Assembly: GCA_002470565.1 (NCBI GenBank)
Contig: DKMQ01000066.1
Span: 1-64,000, forward strand
DNA length: 64,000 nucleotides
DNA from: Oceanospirillaceae bacterium UBA7410
Lineage (GTDB): Bacteria; Pseudomonadota; Gammaproteobacteria; Pseudomonadales; Balneatricaceae
Reading direction: 5' to 3'
The position numbers and the translations under genes were made by a program. The notes beneath the pieces are model-generated. The model was given only the letters and a program-made list of their open reading frames with translations, searched no databases and was not told where the DNA came from. Shown here in pieces: positions 28,100-36,241 of this stretch (positions within the stretch are counted from its first letter, which is position 1; each line of letters starts with the position of its first letter).

Positions 28100-29224
28100 T
28101 TAAGTGCGTGCTTTAGGTATTAAGTTTAGGGCGTCAAAATTGAAAGGTAACGGTGTGAGTTGACCTTTTAACATACCAATTTGCGTGTGCACGTCTATTG
28201 AAAGGTGAGCGCCCAAAGCTGGTAAAGAGCATAATACAAATGCTAAATGTACGCCATATTTAGGCGAAAAAGCATGGCTAGTAATTTCCCCCACGTCTTG
28301 GCCATCTGCAGTCACATTTAACGTGGTCAATGCACATGCTTGGTCGATTACTACGCCCATAAGTTGCTGTTGCGGCACATGCTTTCGCAAAGCAGGTAAA
28401 GATAGACTATCCACATCGGCATCTAAATTGACGTATTGGTTTAAACCACACTCAAAAGGCGTAGTGTCATAACCCATGTCATTGCCCAAAGATAACAGAC
28501 CACTTTCAACCCTCTCAATTAAGTTTGGACAGCCTGGGCCTACATTGAGGTCTTCACCTTTAGCAAAAAGTTCATCCCATAATGGCAGGGCCAGGCTTTC
28601 ATCATTAACATAGATTTCAAAGCCGCCTTGCTTGCTCCACCCAGAACGGGCCACTTGCATCGCTACACCCTTGTAATACATAGGTTGGATGTTAAAAAAC
28701 TTAATGTCACGCACACTCTCCCCAAATACTCTAGCCATTAAATCTTCGGCTTTTGGGCCTTGCACTGCTACAGGCCAAACATCAGGCTCACTCACGCTTA
28801 CGTCTAAATTAAATCCAATGGCTAAGCCTTGTGCCCACAACATAACGTCTGTATCAGCAATCGATAGCCACCAATCATTTTCTGTGAGTTTGATAGCGAT
28901 AGGGTCATTAACAATGCCCCCTTGTGGATTGCACAAAGGCACATAAAAGCAACGTCCAATGCGGGCTTTTGATAAATCCCTAGGCGTCATAAGCTGAATC
29001 AATCGGTAGGCATCTGGCCCACTAATAGCCACTTGCTTTTCAGCCGATACGTCCCACACTTGAACATGTTCACACAAATGCCAGTAATCTTCTTCTACAC
29101 TGCGAAACTTAGTCGCAAGTAAAGTGTGATTATAAACTGTGTAGCCCTTCACTCCAGCAGCCTCAACTCTGCTAGTAAATGGAGTAGAACGTGTGCGACG
29201 AGAGACGGAAAGTTCTGGATTCAT
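28100..29224 (-). CDS. dmdA: Dimethylsulfoniopropionate demethylase DmdA
   Basis: DmdA transfers a methyl group from DMSP to tetrahydrofolate, yielding 3-methylmercaptopropionate and 5-methyl-THF. The 374-residue protein has the GcvT/aminomethyltransferase fold, but its sequence is DmdA-like: SVSRRTRSTPFTSRVEAAGV near the start, then YTVYNHTLL, WDVSAEKQVAISGPDA, LMTPRDLSKARIGRC, WWLSIADTDVMLWA and SGWSKQGGFEIYV. These match what I know of the Pelagibacter enzyme rather than GcvT, which differs at most of these places. No glycine cleavage genes are nearby, which also argues against GcvT. It leads an operon with metY, and a good promoter precedes it. The pathway partners dmdB, dmdC and dmdD are not in the window. 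Confidence 0.9.
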   Translation of the reverse strand: MNPELSVSRRTRSTPFTSRVEAAGVKGYTVYNHTLLATKFRSVEEDYWHLCEHVQVWDVSAEKQVAISGPDAYRLIQLMTPRDLSKARIGRCFYVPLCNPQGGIVNDPIAIKLTENDWWLSIADTDVMLWAQGLAIGFNLDVSVSEPDVWPVAVQGPKAEDLMARVFGESVRDIKFFNIQPMYYKGVAMQVARSGWSKQGGFEIYVNDESLALPLWDELFAKGEDLNVGPGCPNLIERVESGLLSLGNDMGYDTTPFECGLNQYVNLDADVDSLSLPALRKHVPQQQLMGVVIDQACALTTLNVTADGQDVGEITSHAFSPKYGVHLAFVLCSLPALGAHLSIDVHTQIGMLKGQLTPLPFNFDALNLIPKART

Positions 29225-29242
29225 AATAGTACAACCAAGCCA

Positions 29243-29270
29243 AATATATATCGAAAATAATTGTCGTCAA
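29243..29270 (-). promoter_or_regulatory. Candidate dmdA promoter
   Basis: On the minus strand TTGACG (29270-29265) and TATATT (29248-29243) are 16 bases apart. They would start transcription about 12 bases before the dmdA ATG, giving a very short leader. Confidence 0.5.
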
Positions 29271-29363
29271 TATACGCCCACGTAGCAGCCTAGGAAATAG
29301 ATAAACCTAGTCAGTCATTTTTTAAACGAGTTAGGGTTTTTGGTGCAAAGTTCAAACTAAAAC

Positions 29364-29389
29364 TGGGCTAATTATAAGTGATAAGCCCA
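29364..29389 (-). terminator. Possible terminator after the HAD gene
   Basis: TGGGCT (29364-29369) pairs with AGCCCA (29384-29389). On the minus strand the hairpin is followed by an imperfect T run (GTTTTAGTTT). It would separate the HAD-channel-importer block from dmdA. Confidence 0.4.
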
Positions 29390-29441
29390 AGTCTGTGAAA
29401 AGCTTAAGGAAGGCTTTTAAGTAGCCGCTAATTTTTTAAGC

Positions 29442-30377
29442 CTAGGGTGAAACCATCATATAGTCTGGCACAATGCCAGACTGGGTAATGTAGGGTGTAA
29501 TGTTTTGTTTTGCGAATAAGCCATGGCCTGTAATCAGGGCTGTTTTTATCCCATATGCAGCGCCACCCAGTATGTCTGTGTGCAAAGTGTCGCCCACCAT
29601 TAATATGCGGTGTCTTGGTGTGTCCTCTAAACCTTGGCATGCAAGTTGAAAAATATTAGCAAAGGGTTTGCCAAAAAAATGCAGGCTAACCTCGTTTATT
29701 TGGCTTAGCTGATGAGCAAAGTAACCAGGCTCTAAACTTAAATGATGCTCATTGGGTGCGACCAAATCTGGATTTCCTACCCACACTGGGCGAGGTTTTT
29801 TTATCAGGCTGCGCACGAGCAGTTGTTGCCTGTGTTGAGTCCAATAAGATGCTCCCAATAGGATAAAACCACCAACCTTATCAAATAGCGCGCCATCATC
29901 ACCTAAAGCAACACTAGCTACAGGTAATTCGTGTAACTGTGAATCAGGTCTGGCCATAACGCCCCATAAAGCGTTGGTGTTTTGTGCACCAAAGCTATGA
30001 GCCAGTGCGTTACACAGTGCGTTCCGGCTAGCTATAATATGATCTGCGTCAAAATCAAAACCCATACACTTAAATTTTTTCTTAGATTCACTTGCAGGCA
30101 GGCTAGCGCCGTTGGTTAATACCATCACTTTCTTGCCAGCTAATTGCAGCGCAGATACAGCTGCAGGGGCTGTTTTTATGCTTGTTTGGCCAACATTAAG
30201 CACACCAAAGGCATCCAGCAAGAACACGTCAAAGTCATCCATCAAGTCAGTTAGGCCTTCAACCCATTGGCTTGTCTGTGGGAAACTTGCCTTGGGCAGT
30301 GTGTGCCTTATGGTTTGGTAATGTTCAAAAGCCCACGCAGTGTTTATTTCACTTGGGTGTGGGTAGGTTTTAATCAT
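29442..30377 (-). CDS. HAD-superfamily class IIA phosphatase (NagD-like)
   Basis: A 311-residue cytoplasmic phosphatase of the class IIA haloacid dehalogenase group. The nucleophile motif is LLDAFGVLNVG, motif II is VLTNGAS, and the acidic motif is MVGDTLHTDILGGAAYGI. The cap insert lies between motifs II and III, as in NagD. It corresponds to the family often annotated as a TIGR01459-type hydrolase, whose substrate is unknown; sugar or nucleotide phosphates are typical of relatives. It follows the channel gene after 18 bases and is probably co-transcribed with it. Confidence 0.82.
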   Translation of the reverse strand: MIKTYPHPSEINTAWAFEHYQTIRHTLPKASFPQTSQWVEGLTDLMDDFDVFLLDAFGVLNVGQTSIKTAPAAVSALQLAGKKVMVLTNGASLPASESKKKFKCMGFDFDADHIIASRNALCNALAHSFGAQNTNALWGVMARPDSQLHELPVASVALGDDGALFDKVGGFILLGASYWTQHRQQLLVRSLIKKPRPVWVGNPDLVAPNEHHLSLEPGYFAHQLSQINEVSLHFFGKPFANIFQLACQGLEDTPRHRILMVGDTLHTDILGGAAYGIKTALITGHGLFAKQNITPYITQSGIVPDYMMVSP

Positions 30378-30395
30378 TATATATTAGCCTTAGCT

Positions 30396-31187
30396 TCAGC
30401 CGTCACGATGTTTTAAAAGCGCTTTTATTTCAGCTAGTTCAGCGCGCAGGTCAGTCATAGAAGGCTCACCCTCGGCTAATCGCTCGGCTGCATTTTCATT
30501 TTCCATAACGTTTACCACAATGCCAATAACCATGTTTAAAAATGCAAAAGTGGTGAGAAAAATAAAGCTTAAGAAAAACACCCAAGCATAGCCATACACA
30601 GCCATTACTTCATACATTACGTCTGTCCAATCTTCAAAGGTCATCACCCTAAATAGGGTGAGCATAGAGATCGCTATATCTCCCCATAACACCGAATTAA
30701 TAGTGCTAAAAAAGGTAGTGCCTACCGCGGCGTAGATGTAGAAAATTATAAACATCAACATAAGCACATAGCCTAGCTGGGGCAGGGCTTTGATTAATGA
30801 GTTAAGTAATATACGCAGCTCAGGCACTACAGATACCATGCGTAACACACGGAAAATACGTATTAGCCTTCCCACTAAAGCCAGTTCGCTATCTTCAATA
30901 GGAATAAGGCTCACCACCACAATAATGGTGTCGAAAAGGTTCCAGCCATTTAAGAAAAATCGACTTTTAACAGGGTCGCCAGCAAAGCGAATACTTATTT
31001 CTATTAAGAAAAACACCGTGATGCCAAGGTCTAGATAGCCAATAAAGTTGATGAGCTGCGCTGGCATGTTATAGGTTTTAGCACCGATCACTAGTGCAGA
31101 AAGTAAGATGATGCTCACCACGAATAATTCAAAAACTTTGTTAGATCGTAGGGTGTATAAGCGTGTTTGCATGCTAGATGACATCAT
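30396..31187 (-). CDS. Voltage-gated cation channel (one-domain, NaChBac-type)
   Basis: A 263-residue inner-membrane protein with six hydrophobic segments and the S4 voltage sensor marked by four arginines spaced every third residue (Arg107, 110, 113, 116). The pore loop holds the selectivity filter TFEDWTD (183-189). The C-terminus after S6 is acidic and then forms a short coiled coil (MTDLRAELAEIKALL), as in tetrameric bacterial channels. The filter has acids at three positions (Glu185, Asp186, Asp189), unlike the Na+-selective TLESWAS/TLESWSM type; by analogy with engineered CavAb this favours Ca2+. It lies between the sulfur importer gene and the HAD gene with short spacers. No functional link to sulfur is evident. 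Confidence 0.85.
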   Translation of the reverse strand: MMSSSMQTRLYTLRSNKVFELFVVSIILLSALVIGAKTYNMPAQLINFIGYLDLGITVFFLIEISIRFAGDPVKSRFFLNGWNLFDTIIVVVSLIPIEDSELALVGRLIRIFRVLRMVSVVPELRILLNSLIKALPQLGYVLMLMFIIFYIYAAVGTTFFSTINSVLWGDIAISMLTLFRVMTFEDWTDVMYEVMAVYGYAWVFFLSFIFLTTFAFLNMVIGIVVNVMENENAAERLAEGEPSMTDLRAELAEIKALLKHRDG

Positions 31188-31222
31188 AGATGGAAGCTCA
31201 GTATGTGAAATTAATCAATGTG

Positions 31223-32257
31223 TTATGTACTATAGCGCGTGCTTATCAGCCCGCCAATGATGATGAAAATAAGCGTGACTATAGAGCCAGTAGCCATTAC
31301 TGCTGTGCCAGACAAACCAGCCCCGACCGAACAACCACTAGCAAGCACCGAACCTACCCCCATCAGCATACCCGCTAATAAATAACGTCTAATAGGCAGT
31401 TTTTGGGTAAAGCTTTGAAGATTAAAGTCTTGGCGTATAAGGCTCACAATAAGTGCGCCCAAAAAGCACCCTCCCACAAGGCCTGCTGCAAGTCTAATAA
31501 AGGGCGCGTCAACAGACATAAGGGCAATGAGGCTTTGCGCCGTGGGTGCGCTAAAAGTGATACTTTGGGGTAATATGTCATTAAAAGTGTGATAAGCCAC
31601 AAAGCTTGTTACATACCAACCAAGTGCAATAGCAAGGCCTACTATAGTGCCACCCATTAAATGTGACCAAGCTTGACGTTTAATCAGCATAACTAAGCAA
31701 ACTAAGGCAATGCTAGCGCTAATAAATAAAAACAGTGTGGGCGAAAATGGCACGAAATCGTGTACTTGATTGTACGATGGATTAAGGCGCCAGAGCTCTT
31801 GCACGCTATGTCTAAAAGATACCAGCTGTCCACCATAGGTGAGCTGAGCGAAAACCGCAAAAGTGCCAAAGGTAACAAGAGAGCGTAAGTTGCCCGTGGT
31901 GATCAAGATGATTTGACGTGAGACGCAGCCACGGCTGAGTATCATGCCAAAGCCAAACATTAAACCACCTACGATAGAGCCGCTAAGGCTAGCTTGAACT
32001 GCAATGACGGGTGCTTCGCTGATATCACTGGCATCGCCTTGCAGCAGTAGCTGGGTGAAAGTGATGGCAATAGCTAAGCCTAGTAGCCAAGTGTAGCTAG
32101 TGCTGGTGAATTTGAATGTCGATAAATCTAGCACAAAGCCGCGTAGGCAAAAGTTGCTCATGCTAGCACCTATGCCAAAGGCCAAGCCCATGACTAATCC
32201 TAAATAAAGTTGTAACGGCTGAATGCCAATGTTTAAGATGAGCTGTTCGTAATCCAT
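31223..32257 (-). CDS. YeeE/YedE family sulfur importer (TsuA-like)
   Basis: A 344-residue polytopic membrane protein of the YeeE/YedE (sulf_transp) family, whose studied member TsuA imports thiosulfate. Two internally related halves are visible, each with a cysteine-containing re-entrant motif: MSNFCLRGF and MILSRGCVSRQ in the first, and SVLASGCSVGAGLSG in the second. These cysteines line the proposed thiosulfate path. It lies 91 bases downstream of the DsrE-like gene, and both run away from the sox operon. Likely role: take reduced sulfur into the cytoplasm for assimilation or for cytoplasmic sulfur-transfer proteins. The exact substrate is inferred. Confidence 0.85.
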   Translation of the reverse strand: MDYEQLILNIGIQPLQLYLGLVMGLAFGIGASMSNFCLRGFVLDLSTFKFTSTSYTWLLGLAIAITFTQLLLQGDASDISEAPVIAVQASLSGSIVGGLMFGFGMILSRGCVSRQIILITTGNLRSLVTFGTFAVFAQLTYGGQLVSFRHSVQELWRLNPSYNQVHDFVPFSPTLFLFISASIALVCLVMLIKRQAWSHLMGGTIVGLAIALGWYVTSFVAYHTFNDILPQSITFSAPTAQSLIALMSVDAPFIRLAAGLVGGCFLGALIVSLIRQDFNLQSFTQKLPIRRYLLAGMLMGVGSVLASGCSVGAGLSGTAVMATGSIVTLIFIIIGGLISTRYST

Positions 32258-32348
32258 AATGTGTTAATTTAGATAATGTGATCTATCAATTATAACAAAT
32301 TATAGGATTTTTGAGTGTAAAAATTACATATACATTCGTGGTAAGCCT

Positions 32349-32783
32349 CTAGGGCCTAAGGTACATATAACCTGCTTGCTGAAGCGCCACTATGGCTGGC
32401 AAGCCAGCTTGTACCATATCTTCTTTTGCAACGTCATACAGATCTTCTAAGCCAAGGTGGTAAGCTTGCAAAGTGTTATTACAGATTAAAAACTGGACGT
32501 CTTGAAGGCGAAGGCTATCTAAGGCGATTTGTTTGGCTGAATCAGTTTTGGCAGCAATAAGATATTCTAACGCTGCGCCATGAATCATAACCTTTAAATC
32601 AATACTGTCTTCTCCAACAGCTTCGATGTGATTATTTATATTGCCAAAAGTTGCGCTAATACGGCTTATATCGCTGTAGTTAATGTGATAAACCACTTTT
32701 TGTGATGCGTAATCTTCTGCCCCAAAACCTACGGGGGCAGCGAACAAGAGAAATAACCCTAATAAATTTCTACATCCAAACAT
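32349..32783 (-). CDS. Periplasmic DsrE-like protein
   Basis: A small DsrE/DsrF-fold protein with a signal peptide (FGCRNLLGLFLLFAAPVGFG). The mature part carries VVYHINYSD at its start, the conserved VMIHGAALEYLI, and a single cysteine in QFLICNNTL, the usual sulfur-carrying position. Relatives are common beside sox and other sulfur genes. I prefer the ATG at 32783 (144 residues) over a GTG at 32813 because it puts the signal peptide at the N-terminus. It is the first gene leftward of the sox spacer and probably forms a unit with the sulfur importer downstream. A role in binding or relaying periplasmic sulfur is inferred. Confidence 0.78.
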   Translation of the reverse strand: MFGCRNLLGLFLLFAAPVGFGAEDYASQKVVYHINYSDISRISATFGNINNHIEAVGEDSIDLKVMIHGAALEYLIAAKTDSAKQIALDSLRLQDVQFLICNNTLQAYHLGLEDLYDVAKEDMVQAGLPAIVALQQAGYMYLRP

Positions 32784-32847
32784 GACAAAATCACCACTAC
32801 AAACCTTTACCACAATATAGCATATCTATGTGTACTCATTTTATCGT

Positions 32848-32872
32848 GCTTATATAAATTTATTATATAAGC
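32848..32872. promoter_or_regulatory. Perfect inverted repeat, candidate operator between the dsrE-like gene and soxC
   Basis: GCTTATATAA (32848-32857) is repeated inverted as TTATATAAGC (32863-32872) around ATTTA. It sits in the divergent spacer about 43 bases upstream of the putative soxC -35. On the minus strand it contains a -10-like TATAAT (32867-32862). AT-rich palindromes of this kind are bound by ArsR-type sulfur sensors (SoxR, SqrR/BigR). No such regulator gene is in the window. Confidence 0.55.
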
Positions 32873-32914
32873 ATATGCCTTTTAGCTTGTTTTAGAATAT
32901 GAGACCTAAGTCTC

Positions 32915-32944
32915 TTGATACATTTGCCTTTAGTTAAGTATCCT
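32915..32944 (+). promoter_or_regulatory. Candidate sox operon promoter
   Basis: TTGATA (32915-32920) and TATCCT (32939-32944) are 18 bases apart and about 35 bases before the soxC ATG. The match is moderate. Confidence 0.38.
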
Positions 32945-32979
32945 AAGCCATTGCTAAACTCAAATGACGCTACTTATCT

Positions 32980-34299
32980 ATGACTACTCCTAGTACCCAA
33001 GAACTTTTGCAAACCATGCAGAAGGCTAGTGAACACTTAAGTATTAACGACCGGCGTGAGTTTTTGCGTCGTGGCATGAGCTATGTTGCGGGCGCAGCTG
33101 CTGTAGGTGGTACTACCATCGCATCAGCGGCTTCACTAACAAGTAACTTGCCACCAAACGAGCCACAATGGGGTCGTCAATTGGGTACGGGGGTCGTAGA
33201 GAATCCTTACGGAATGCCGTCACGTTATGAAGCTCAGGTTGTGCGCCGCACAGTGCCTTGGCTTACAGCGGAATCTATCTCATCTATAAGTATGAGCCCA
33301 CTTCAAGACCTTAAAGGTATTATTACGCCCAACGGATTGGTGTTTGAGCGTTACCATGCAGGTGTACCTGACATCAATCCAGATGAACATCGTTTGATGA
33401 TTCACGGTTTAGTGGATAATCCTTTAATCTTCACTATGGAAGATTTGATGCGATTCCCTTCGGTATCGCAGATCAAGTTTATTGAATGCCCTGCTAACGG
33501 TGGTATGGAATGGCGTGGCCCGCAAATGGAAGCGCTCCAATTTACCCACGGCATGTTAAGTTGTTGTGAGTGGACAGGCGTGCCTTTAAAAGTGTTGCTA
33601 GACGCTGCAGGTGTCCAAACTGAAGGTAAGTGGGTTTTGGCTGAAGGTGCAGACGGTGCCCATATGAGCCGCTCTATTCCTATAGAAAAAGTGCTTGATG
33701 ATACCCTTGTTGTTTATGCTCAAAATGGTGAAATGTTGCGCCCAGAGCAAGGCTATCCATTGCGTTTGCTTAACCCTGGCTGGGAAGGTAATACCTCTAT
33801 CAAATGGTTACGTCGTATCGAAGTAGGCGATCAGCCTTGGCATCATCGTGAAGAAACTTCTAAATATACCGATTTAATGGCCGATGGACGCGCGCGTCGA
33901 TTTACCTTTGTGCAAGAGTGCAACTCAGTCATCACATCACCGTGCCCAGAAAACCCCATACTTCGTAAAGGCTTTATAGAAGTTGAGGGTTTAGCTTGGA
34001 CTGGTCGGGGCACGATAAAAGGTGTGGATGTTTCTTTTGATGGTGGTGTGTCTTGGCGTCCGGCAAAATTAAAAGGTCTAGTGCTTGATAAAGCGCTGAC
34101 TCGTTTTAGTTTTACCACCCAATGGCAAGGTGAGCCTTGGCTGATTCAAAGTCGAGCTTATGATGATACCGGCTATGTACAGCCTACGTTGGCCCAACTT
34201 AGAGAACAACGTGGCGTAAACACTATTTATCACAAAAATTCTATACATACTTGGCAAGTAGCGCCAACAGGTGAGGTGAAAAATGTTCAAATTACTTAA
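32980..34299 (+). CDS. soxC: Sulfite/sulfane dehydrogenase molybdenum subunit SoxC
   Basis: SoxC is the molybdopterin subunit of SoxCD, which oxidises the sulfane sulfur bound to SoxYZ in the periplasm and raises electron yield from thiosulfate. The 439 residues include a twin-arginine signal (RREFLRRG at 25-32 followed by an Ala/Gly-rich stretch). The sulfite-oxidase-fold domain has the molybdenum-ligand cysteine at 170 (FIECPANGG), then a C-terminal Ig-like dimerisation domain (GVDVSFDGGVSWRPA). The long region before the RR motif means a start at the internal ATG at 33022 is also possible. It is the first gene of the sox operon and overlaps soxD by 17 bases. Confidence 0.95.
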   Translation: MTTPSTQELLQTMQKASEHLSINDRREFLRRGMSYVAGAAAVGGTTIASAASLTSNLPPNEPQWGRQLGTGVVENPYGMPSRYEAQVVRRTVPWLTAESISSISMSPLQDLKGIITPNGLVFERYHAGVPDINPDEHRLMIHGLVDNPLIFTMEDLMRFPSVSQIKFIECPANGGMEWRGPQMEALQFTHGMLSCCEWTGVPLKVLLDAAGVQTEGKWVLAEGADGAHMSRSIPIEKVLDDTLVVYAQNGEMLRPEQGYPLRLLNPGWEGNTSIKWLRRIEVGDQPWHHREETSKYTDLMADGRARRFTFVQECNSVITSPCPENPILRKGFIEVEGLAWTGRGTIKGVDVSFDGGVSWRPAKLKGLVLDKALTRFSFTTQWQGEPWLIQSRAYDDTGYVQPTLAQLREQRGVNTIYHKNSIHTWQVAPTGEVKNVQIT

Positions 34300-35317
34300 G
34301 TTGAGCTTTTCAGCGACCTTGGTTGCTAGTTTAGTGGCGGGGGTAATGTCAAGTGCCACTTATGCACAAGATTACAACATTGGTGCGCCCGCATCAGCAC
34401 AAGAAATTGCTGGCTGGGATATTGATATTCGTCCAGATGGCATGGGCCTTCCAGTGGGCAGTGGTAATGCGTTGGATGGTGAGGAAAGCTATGAAATGTT
34501 CTGTGCCTCATGCCATGGTGTGTTTGGCGAAGGTGAAGGCCGTTGGCCAGTACTAACAGGTGGTGAAGGCACTTTAGCGGATGATCGTCCAGTGAAGACT
34601 GTGGGAAGCTATTGGCCTTATGCGAGTACATTATTTGACTACATTCGCCGCGCTATGCCGTTTACCGCACCGTTGAGCTTGGATGATCAACAAGTTTATG
34701 ACATTACCGCTTACGTACTTTATATGAACGATATTATAGAGGATGACTTTGAGCTATCTCATGAAAATTTAGCACAAATAAAAATGCCCAACGAAGATGG
34801 TTTTTACATAGACGATCGTCCTGATGTAAGCAATCCTCGTTGTATGGTAGATTGTGCAGACCCAGAAAAAATGATGTTACAAAGCTCTTTAGCAGGTGTA
34901 ACTCCTATTGGGCACTTTGTAGAAGGTGCTGATGCACCTGCTGCAAGCCATTCGGATCAACATGACTTAGAAGCTAGTAAAGAGGCCGAACGTAAGGCGT
35001 CTATTACCGGCGTAGAAATCGCAGTGCCTGTTGCTAAGGAAACTTCGGCAATGAGTGCGGCAGCGATTGCTGGCGAAGCAACCTATCAAGCAGCGTGTGG
35101 TGTTTGCCACACTAGCGGTTTGGCAGGTGCACCGAAAGTAAGCGATGCTAATGCCTGGTCTGAAAGGCTTAAGCAAGGAACTGATTTACTTATTACCCAT
35201 GCACTAGAAGGGTATTCTGGGAGTGCTGGGTATATGCCAGCCAAAGGTGGTAGAGCAGATTTATCAGACGAAGCAGTGACCAACGCGGTCCTATTTATGG
35301 TGGAGTCTCAACAATAA
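34283..35317 (+). CDS. soxD: Diheme cytochrome c SoxD
   Basis: SoxD accepts electrons from SoxC and passes them to the cytochrome pool. The 344-residue periplasmic protein has a Sec signal peptide and two c-type haem sites: CASCH (74-78) and CGVCH (272-276), the second in a separate C-terminal cytochrome domain after a charged, low-complexity linker (about 210-260). This two-domain layout is that of SoxD. Its start lies inside the end of soxC. The presence of SoxCD indicates complete oxidation of thiosulfate to sulfate without sulfur globules. Confidence 0.93.
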   Translation: MFKLLKLSFSATLVASLVAGVMSSATYAQDYNIGAPASAQEIAGWDIDIRPDGMGLPVGSGNALDGEESYEMFCASCHGVFGEGEGRWPVLTGGEGTLADDRPVKTVGSYWPYASTLFDYIRRAMPFTAPLSLDDQQVYDITAYVLYMNDIIEDDFELSHENLAQIKMPNEDGFYIDDRPDVSNPRCMVDCADPEKMMLQSSLAGVTPIGHFVEGADAPAASHSDQHDLEASKEAERKASITGVEIAVPVAKETSAMSAAAIAGEATYQAACGVCHTSGLAGAPKVSDANAWSERLKQGTDLLITHALEGYSGSAGYMPAKGGRADLSDEAVTNAVLFMVESQQ

Positions 35318-35355
35318 TGTTGATATTTCATGAAGAAAAAAATGAGGAAAAACCA

Positions 35356-35718
35356 ATGCGAAAAAACATAATAAAGCACGCATTACTAGGTTTGGTATTG
35401 ATTGGAGCGTCTTCCATGACTTTGGCAGATTATTCTGCTGACCAAATAGCCAAGGGTAAAGCGCTTTATCTGAATAAGAAAGCAGGTAATTGTATTGCTT
35501 GTCATATGATCCCTGATGCAGATGCTAAGCTACCAGGCAATCAAGGCCCACCTCTATTGGCGATGAAGGCCCGTTTTCCAGATCCAAAGGTGCTTAGAAT
35601 GCAAATCTGGGATCCAACAGTAAAGAACCCGACAACGATAATGCCTCCGTTTGGTAAGCATTGGATTTTGTCAGAAGATGACATTGATGCCATCGTGGCT
35701 TATTTGTATCAGTACTAA
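35356..35718 (+). CDS. soxX: Cytochrome c SoxX
   Basis: SoxX is the small haem subunit of SoxXA, which couples thiosulfate oxidatively to SoxY. From the ATG at 35356, which has GAGGA seven bases upstream, the product is 120 residues with a normal signal peptide. An earlier in-frame ATG at 35317 would add a charged 13-residue stretch before the signal and is unlikely. It contains one haem site, CIACH (46-50), and a distal methionine in TIMPPFGKH (Met96), followed by the terminal SEDDIDAIVAYLY. It lies directly after soxD. Confidence 0.93.
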   Translation: MRKNIIKHALLGLVLIGASSMTLADYSADQIAKGKALYLNKKAGNCIACHMIPDADAKLPGNQGPPLLAMKARFPDPKVLRMQIWDPTVKNPTTIMPPFGKHWILSEDDIDAIVAYLYQY

Positions 35719-35764
35719 ACTCTATTTCAGTGCCATTTAAAGAATATGGCAAAGGACTAAAACA

Positions 35765-36220
35765 ATGATGAATCGAAGAAGTGTTTTAAAAGCGGTCTTT
35801 ACCGGTGGCTTAGTTGCCGGTATGGGTGTGCTAATGCCACGTGTGGCTTTGGCAGCATGGTCTAAAGCTGCGTTTCAAGCAGAGTCTCAAGAAGCTGCCA
35901 TGGGTGCTTTGTACAGTGCTGAGCCTAGTGCTAGTGCACAAGTGACTATGAAAGCTCCAGACATTGCCGAAAACGGCGCTGTAGTGCCTGTCAGTGTAAA
36001 AAGCAGTTTGGCTGGAGTGACTAGCATCGCGATTTTTGTGGCGAATAACCCACAACCATTAGCAGCGCAGTTCAATATTCCTGAAGGTACTATGGCAGAT
36101 GTGTCTTGTCGTATCCGTATGGGAAAGACGTCTCAAGTTACTGCGGTAGTGACTACGGCTAGCGGTGAGTTTAGTGCTTCTAAAGAAGTGAAAGTAACAA
36201 TCGGCGGCTGCGGCGGCTAA
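35765..36220 (+). CDS. soxY: Sulfur carrier subunit SoxY
   Basis: SoxY carries the sulfur intermediates as a thioconjugate on a C-terminal cysteine. The 151-residue product begins with a twin-arginine-like signal (NRRSVLKAVFTGG), has the Ig-like SoxY domain and ends in the flexible swinging arm GGCGG (Cys149). It is exported with SoxZ, whose gene follows after 21 bases and which has no signal of its own. Confidence 0.97.
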   Translation: MMNRRSVLKAVFTGGLVAGMGVLMPRVALAAWSKAAFQAESQEAAMGALYSAEPSASAQVTMKAPDIAENGAVVPVSVKSSLAGVTSIAIFVANNPQPLAAQFNIPEGTMADVSCRIRMGKTSQVTAVVTTASGEFSASKEVKVTIGGCGG

Positions 36221-36241
36221 GGCGAACTAGGAGAAATTATC

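Noticed and set aside
28100-29224. Glycine cleavage T-protein (GcvT)
   Set aside because: The fold is shared, but the N-terminal SVSRR/STPFTSRVE segment and other motifs fit DmdA, and no gcvH or gcvP is nearby.
35317-35355. Upstream ATG of soxX
   Set aside because: It would put 13 charged residues before the signal peptide; the ATG at 35356 has a good ribosome-binding site.
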